DNA from: Prochlorococcus sp. MIT 1223
GTDB taxonomy: Bacteria; Cyanobacteriota; Cyanobacteriia; PCC-6307; Cyanobiaceae
DNA: 64,000 nucleotides
Assembly (NCBI RefSeq): GCF_034092465.1
Contig: NZ_CP139303.1
Span: 1,144,865-1,208,864 of the forward strand
Reading direction: 5' to 3'
Position 1 is the stretch's first letter, and each line of letters opens with the position of its first letter. Below the pieces are notes generated by a model. That model was not told the origin of the DNA. It searched no databases and saw only the letters and a program-made list of their open reading frames with translations. The translations under genes and the position numbers were made by a program. Positions 59,513-64,000 of the stretch are shown piece after piece.

Positions 59513-62110
59513 TTAACTTTCAAGAACTTGACTTTTGATTTTTCCTTGGGAATTATCTATGTGCCCTTCATTTTCAAATCCGGGAATCTCATTGAAATTT
59601 AAGTATCTATATACTTCATTTGAAATGGGTTCGATTCTTTTTGCTGCAATCGACTGATATTCATTAGGCGTTGGAATATATCCAAGTAAAGCACATACTG
59701 CTGCTAATTCTGCACTACCTAAATATACTTGTGCTCCTTTACCTAGTCGATTATTGAAATTACGAGTACTAGTTGAAAATACTGTTGTATTATCGTCTAC
59801 CCTAGCTTGGTTACCCATGCATAAGGAGCAGCCTGGCATTTCCATTCGGCTTCCGGCATTTTCGAAAATTTTATAATAGCCTTCTTGTTTTAATACTTCT
59901 TCGTCCATTCTAGTAGGTGGACAAATCCATAATCTTGCTTTCGCTTTACCTGCTCCTTCTAGTATTTTTGCGGCTGCACGATAATGTCCAATATTCGTCA
60001 TACAAGACCCAATAAATACTTCATCAACAGAATCACCAGCAACTTCACTTAGTAGTTTGACGTTATCAGGATCATTAGGACAGGCAAGAACTGGCTCTAT
60101 TAATTCATCGAGATTAATCTCTATTTTTTCTGAGTACACAGCATCTTTATCAGCTTTTATTAATTGTGGATTAGCCAACCATTCTTCCATTGACTTAATT
60201 CGTCTATTAATTGTTTTGTGATCTTCATAGCCTCTACTAATCATATTTTTTAATAAGGAGACATTACTTCTTAAATACTCTCTAACTGTTTCTTCTGAAA
60301 GTTGAATAGTACATCCTGAACATGATCTTTCTGCGCTTGCATCAGTTAATTCGAATGCTTGTTCAAGCTTTAGATTAGGTAGTCCTTCTATTTCCATTAT
60401 TTTTCCATTAAATACATTTATTTTGTTTGCTTTTTCTACTGTTAAAAGTCCTTTCTGGATAGCTGTCCATGGTATTGCGTTGACTACATCTCGTAGGGTG
60501 ATTCCTGGTTTTAGAGAGCCTTTGAAACTGACTAAAACTGATTCAGGCATATCCAGAGGCATTGCACCTATTGCTGCTGCAAAGGCTACTAATCCCGAGC
60601 CTGCAGGAAAAGAAATACCTAATGGAAATCTTGTATGACTATCTCCACCAGTTCCCACGGTATCTGGCAGTAGCATTCTATTTAGCCAACTATGAATTAT
60701 TCCATCTCCTGGACGAAGTGCAACGCCACCTCTTTCAGAGAAGAAATCAGGTAACTCTTTTTGCGTTTTTATATCAACAGGTTTTGGATATGCGGCAGTA
60801 TGACAAAAGCTTTGCATTACTAAGTCTGCGGAGAAACCTAGACAAGCTAGTTCTTTCATTTCGTCTCTAGTCATTGGCCCTGTTGTATCTTGACTGCCTA
60901 CTGTGGTCATGACTGGTTCACAATTTGTTCCAGGTAAAACACCACTCAAGCTACAAGCTTTTCCCACTATTTTTTGAGCTTGAGTGTAACCGTGAGAAGG
61001 TTTTGTAGGCTGGCTTGGTCTAGTGAAAATATCAAGAGGATTTAGACCTAATCGTGTTCGTATTTTGTCTGTTAATGCTCTTCCAATCATTAATGGAATA
61101 CGTCCACCTGCTCGAACTTCATCACTGATTGTGCTCGGTTTTAAATTAAATTTTGTTATTGAATTGTTATTGCTGGAATTATTTCTAATTACTCCTTCAT
61201 TTGGTTGAATTGTGATGATATCTCCGTTTTTCAAGCTAGTAACATCACATTCGATTGGTAATGAACCTGCATCTTCAGCAGTATTAAAAAATATTGGAGC
61301 AATTTTTCCACCTAAAATTACTCCTCCTGATCGTTTGTTTGGTATGTAAGGTATATTTTTTCCTATATGCCAGAGTACTGAATTAATTGCTGATTTCCTT
61401 GAACTACCTGTTCCAATAACATCTCCTACATATGCAATTGGATATCCTTTTTTCTTTAAATCTTTAATTTGTTCTAATGCGTCAGGAATTCTATTCTCAA
61501 GCATTGCCAGAGCATGTAAAGGAATATCTGGACGTGTCGTAGCATGAGTGGCTGGAGATAGATCGTCAGTATTAGTTTCCCCATCAACTTTGAATACAGT
61601 TACAGTAATTTCATTTGGTAATGCTGGTTTTGATGTAAACCATTCTGCTTTTGCCCAACTTTGAATGACTTTCTTTGCAAAAATATTAGTTTGAGCTAAC
61701 TCTATTATTTCATTTACTGTGTCATAAACTAAAAGAATGTGACTCAAATTATTAGCTGCGCAGTTTGCGAGCTTTTCATTTTTATTTTCTAGTATTTCGA
61801 CTAAAGCAGACACGTTATAACCACCAACCATCGTTCCTAAAAGATCTATTGCTTCTAATGGAGTGACATTTTCTGTTTTTGTGGAGCCTTGGGCTACTGC
61901 ACTTAACCATGAAGCTTTTACATACGCAGCCTTGTCAACTCCAGGGGGTATACGATTTTTTAAAAGGTTCAGAAGAAAATCAAGATTATTTTTGTCAGGA
62001 GCTTGCTCTAGCAAAAAAGTAAGCTCTTGAACTTGTTCAGCAGTTAATGGAAGCGCTGGAATACCTAGCTTTTCTCTCTCTGAAGCTGATTTAAGATAAT
62101 TGGTTAGCAT
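59513..62110 (-). CDS. acnB: Bifunctional aconitate hydratase AcnB
   Basis: AcnB isomerises citrate to isocitrate with a 4Fe-4S cluster. Ligand cysteines are in GSCMTNIGHYRAA and GCSLCMGNQARV; SFCHTAAYPKP, GTGGDSHTRFPLGIS and GDVIGTGSSRKSAINSVLW are active-site blocks. The N-terminal HEAT-like domain (EREKLGIPALPLTAEQ on) is the AcnB-specific part. The 865-residue length is normal. It diverges from the DAHP synthase gene across 118 bp. Confidence 0.97.
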   Translation of the reverse strand: MLTNYLKSASEREKLGIPALPLTAEQVQELTFLLEQAPDKNNLDFLLNLLKNRIPPGVDKAAYVKASWLSAVAQGSTKTENVTPLEAIDLLGTMVGGYNVSALVEILENKNEKLANCAANNLSHILLVYDTVNEIIELAQTNIFAKKVIQSWAKAEWFTSKPALPNEITVTVFKVDGETNTDDLSPATHATTRPDIPLHALAMLENRIPDALEQIKDLKKKGYPIAYVGDVIGTGSSRKSAINSVLWHIGKNIPYIPNKRSGGVILGGKIAPIFFNTAEDAGSLPIECDVTSLKNGDIITIQPNEGVIRNNSSNNNSITKFNLKPSTISDEVRAGGRIPLMIGRALTDKIRTRLGLNPLDIFTRPSQPTKPSHGYTQAQKIVGKACSLSGVLPGTNCEPVMTTVGSQDTTGPMTRDEMKELACLGFSADLVMQSFCHTAAYPKPVDIKTQKELPDFFSERGGVALRPGDGIIHSWLNRMLLPDTVGTGGDSHTRFPLGISFPAGSGLVAFAAAIGAMPLDMPESVLVSFKGSLKPGITLRDVVNAIPWTAIQKGLLTVEKANKINVFNGKIMEIEGLPNLKLEQAFELTDASAERSCSGCTIQLSEETVREYLRSNVSLLKNMISRGYEDHKTINRRIKSMEEWLANPQLIKADKDAVYSEKIEINLDELIEPVLACPNDPDNVKLLSEVAGDSVDEVFIGSCMTNIGHYRAAAKILEGAGKAKARLWICPPTRMDEEVLKQEGYYKIFENAGSRMEMPGCSLCMGNQARVDDNTTVFSTSTRNFNNRLGKGAQVYLGSAELAAVCALLGYIPTPNEYQSIAAKRIEPISNEVYRYLNFNEIPGFENEGHIDNSQGKIKSQVLES

Positions 62111-62228
62111 TGCTTATTTTATTTATTTAATTTTATGTTGCGTGTAGATAGATGCCGAATTGCAAGTGAGAAGTGTATTCATATTGTATTTTCCTTAATC
62201 TTATTGTGTTGATGAAGGAAAGCATTCA

Positions 62229-63299
62229 ATGAGTCTTGCATCAGATCTTCCTCTGATAGATAACACAGCAGATCTTCATGTGGTTGAGACACGTCCTTTA
62301 GTGCCTCCTATTTTGCTTCATCAAGATTTACCTATTGATAAGAAAGCGGTTGAGATTGTTACTCAAACACGTAAAAGGATCCAATCTATCCTTCAAGGTA
62401 CTGATAATCGAATCCTTGTGATTGTCGGACCTTGTTCTGTTCATGATATAGAAGCTGCTAAGGATTACGCTGAGCAGCTAGCGGTTTTGAGGAATCGTTT
62501 TCAAGACAAGCTTGAAATTGTAATGAGAGTGTATTTTGAAAAACCTCGTACGACAGTTGGATGGAAAGGATTAATAAATGATCCTCATTTAGATGGTTCA
62601 TATGACATTAATACAGGTTTAAGAAGAGCTCGTTCATTGCTTTTGGATTTATCAAATATAGGTATGCCAGCAGCAACAGAATTACTAGACCCTGTCGTTC
62701 CTCAATACATAGCAGATTTAATAAGTTGGACTGCAATTGGTGCTAGAACTACAGAAAGTCAAACTCATAGAGAAATGGCATCTGGGTTATCAATGCCAAT
62801 AGGTTATAAAAATGGAACAGATGGAACTGTTAAAATTGCCGCTGATGCTATGCAGGCTGCATCTAGACCGCATCATTTTTTAGGAATTAATCAAGAAGGG
62901 TCTGCGTCAATTGTTACCACGACAGGCAATCCAGACGGTCATATTGTTTTAAGAGGAGGAGCTAAAGGAACAAATTATCACCTTGATGCAGTAGTTGAGG
63001 CAGCCGTAGAATTAAATAAAGCAGGTCTGATAGATCGAGTAATGGTTGACTGTAGTCATGGGAATTCAAATAAAGATTATCGTCGTCAGTCTGAAGTCCT
63101 TCGAGCTGTTGCTACTCAGATTAGTCAAGGTTCAAAACATATTATGGGAGTAATGATTGAAAGTCATCTTATTGAAGGTAATCAGAAACTGTGTGCAGAT
63201 TTGTCCCAACTCAAATACGGTCAAAGTGTTACTGATGCATGCATTAATATTCAAATGACAGAAACCTTATTATCTGAATTGGCGGCTGTAGTCAAATAG
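62229..63299 (+). CDS. 3-deoxy-7-phosphoheptulonate synthase, class I (AroF/G/H)
   Basis: It joins PEP and erythrose-4-phosphate, the first step of the shikimate pathway. The key parts are IVGPCSVHDIEAAKDYA, MRVYFEKPRTTVGWKGLINDP, AATELLDPV, GARTTESQTHREMASGLSMPIGYKNGTDG and DCSHGNSNKDYRRQ. The 356-residue length fits the feedback-regulated E. coli AroF/G/H type; which amino acid inhibits it cannot be told here. aroE is at 51.8 kb. Confidence 0.95.
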   Translation: MSLASDLPLIDNTADLHVVETRPLVPPILLHQDLPIDKKAVEIVTQTRKRIQSILQGTDNRILVIVGPCSVHDIEAAKDYAEQLAVLRNRFQDKLEIVMRVYFEKPRTTVGWKGLINDPHLDGSYDINTGLRRARSLLLDLSNIGMPAATELLDPVVPQYIADLISWTAIGARTTESQTHREMASGLSMPIGYKNGTDGTVKIAADAMQAASRPHHFLGINQEGSASIVTTTGNPDGHIVLRGGAKGTNYHLDAVVEAAVELNKAGLIDRVMVDCSHGNSNKDYRRQSEVLRAVATQISQGSKHIMGVMIESHLIEGNQKLCADLSQLKYGQSVTDACINIQMTETLLSELAAVVK

Positions 63300-63318
63300 T
63301 TAATTTTAAATGTGTTAT

Positions 63319-63984
63319 TTAATTACTAATCATCAATACCCACAATGAAGAGACTCCTAATGGAACTGTTAAGTTATCAATGCCCCTAAAGCTAATTTGT
63401 TCAAGTAGCACAGCTATAGCAGTGATTATTAATAATTTTAATGGATCGAAAAATTCTCCGGTTAGATAAACCATTATTGAAAGCACTAATCCACTTACTA
63501 TTCCCATAGTTAAAGTTCCTGCGGTGGATTTATTTTGACCAAAAATCAGCCAAGTAGGAGATTTCAACCCTTTCCCGATTAATCCTGCCAAACCATCACC
63601 TAGAGCCATAATTAGAACCCCTGCTGTTACTGCCGCTGAATTATTAGGCCAAAATAAAATAATTAACAAAGTTATACTTATACCGTAGAAAATAGTTCCA
63701 TAGCTTTTCCTTTCAATATCTTCCATGCTAGATATTATCCTAAATCGATGATTAATATATAAAGCTAAGGAGATAGAAGCACAGATAAATATCGCAAGTT
63801 CTTTGCTAACTTCTATTAACCATGCAAAAGGAATGATAGGTCCGCTACCAATATGAATTATCTTTCGAACTAATTCTTTATTATTAGGAAATTTCTTTTG
63901 ACAAATCCATGAAATTATAAAAATAATGATTAACCATGTAAAAATTACAACTATAAGATTGACGTTTGCCAAACTATTCCTCAA
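63319..63984 (-). CDS. Phytol/dolichol-kinase-like membrane protein, start near or beyond right edge
   Basis: A 221-residue protein with six or seven membrane helices. RKIIHIGSGPIIPFAW, IMALGDGLAGLIGKG and GQNKSTAGTLTMGIVSG match the VTE5/slr1652 phytol kinase and related CTP-dependent lipid kinases, which make phytyl phosphate for tocopherol or recycle chlorophyll phytol. The common start in frame is TTG at 63984; the frame stays open to the window edge, so the true start may lie outside. It ends 20 bp after the DAHP synthase stop, tail to tail. Confidence 0.85.
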   Translation of the reverse strand: MRNSLANVNLIVVIFTWLIIIFIISWICQKKFPNNKELVRKIIHIGSGPIIPFAWLIEVSKELAIFICASISLALYINHRFRIISSMEDIERKSYGTIFYGISITLLIILFWPNNSAAVTAGVLIMALGDGLAGLIGKGLKSPTWLIFGQNKSTAGTLTMGIVSGLVLSIMVYLTGEFFDPLKLLIITAIAVLLEQISFRGIDNLTVPLGVSSLWVLMISN

Positions 63985-64000
63985 GCAGCTCGTTGATGTG

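Overview
The window looks like a chromosomal segment of a marine picocyanobacterium, most likely a Prochlorococcus of the low-light (SS120/MIT9211-like) type. I base this on strong AT richness, very tight gene packing, photosynthetic housekeeping genes (gap2, a CYP38/TLP40-like lumenal cyclophilin, Tic20-like, phytol-kinase-like, sucrose-phosphate synthase, IctB) and the remembered picocyanobacterial order dnaN-purL-purF-gyrA-like-TPR-queG-DUF502-nusB-ftsY. The strain cannot be fixed from sequence alone. I see no tRNA, rRNA, insertion sequence, prophage or CRISPR array.

Layout. Bases 1-4.2 kb hold a partial cbiD, a class-V aminotransferase, and the least understood stretch: a coiled-coil acidic protein, a 549-bp gene-poor gap, a small exported protein, an HNH nuclease and an open frame running on from it. 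From 4.2 to 18.1 kb lie core metabolism and envelope genes (epimerase-like SDR, pdxA, accB-efp, lumenal cyclophilin-thiL, gap2, murC-murB-ebfC) and a chaperone/translation cluster on the minus strand (grpE-dnaJ-TusA-like-rsgA), followed by msrB and dus. From 18 to 24.6 kb is a minus-strand run: glycine-rich RNA-binding protein, argH, PP2C phosphatase, ftsY, nusB, DUF502. From 24.8 to 29.2 kb queG, a TPR protein and a gyrA-like gene read rightward. From 29.2 to 35.05 kb dnaN, a PRC-barrel-like gene, purL and purF read leftward as a close-packed unit.

The 377-bp gap at 35051-35427 between dnaN and thrC is the best candidate for the chromosome origin: it has no gene, is AT-rich with A/T tracts, and carries several TTTTCCACA-like DnaA boxes. 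To its right lie thrC, a DUF1400-like exported protein, an ABC1 kinase, recN, uvrA, sucrose-phosphate synthase, purT, mraY, small unknowns, argG, rpsF, a Tic20-like protein, aroE, dnaK2, a thiO-like oxidase, purU-ictB, a ClC transporter, acnB, a DAHP synthase and a phytol-kinase-like gene cut near the right edge.

Together the genes serve replication and repair (oriC, dnaN, gyrA-like, recN, uvrA), purine synthesis (purF, purL, purT, with purU as a formate source), arginine (argG, argH), aromatic amino acids (aroE, DAHP synthase), peptidoglycan (murB, murC, mraY), B6/thiamine/B12 cofactors, and protein folding and targeting. No wholly new multi-gene system is evident. The items most worth a second look are the origin structure, the 2.0-4.2 kb unknown stretch, GC-rich leaders before dnaK2 and gap2, the dnaN-linked PRC-barrel gene, and lineage-specific tails and repeats in S6, GrpE, DnaJ and the RNA-binding protein.
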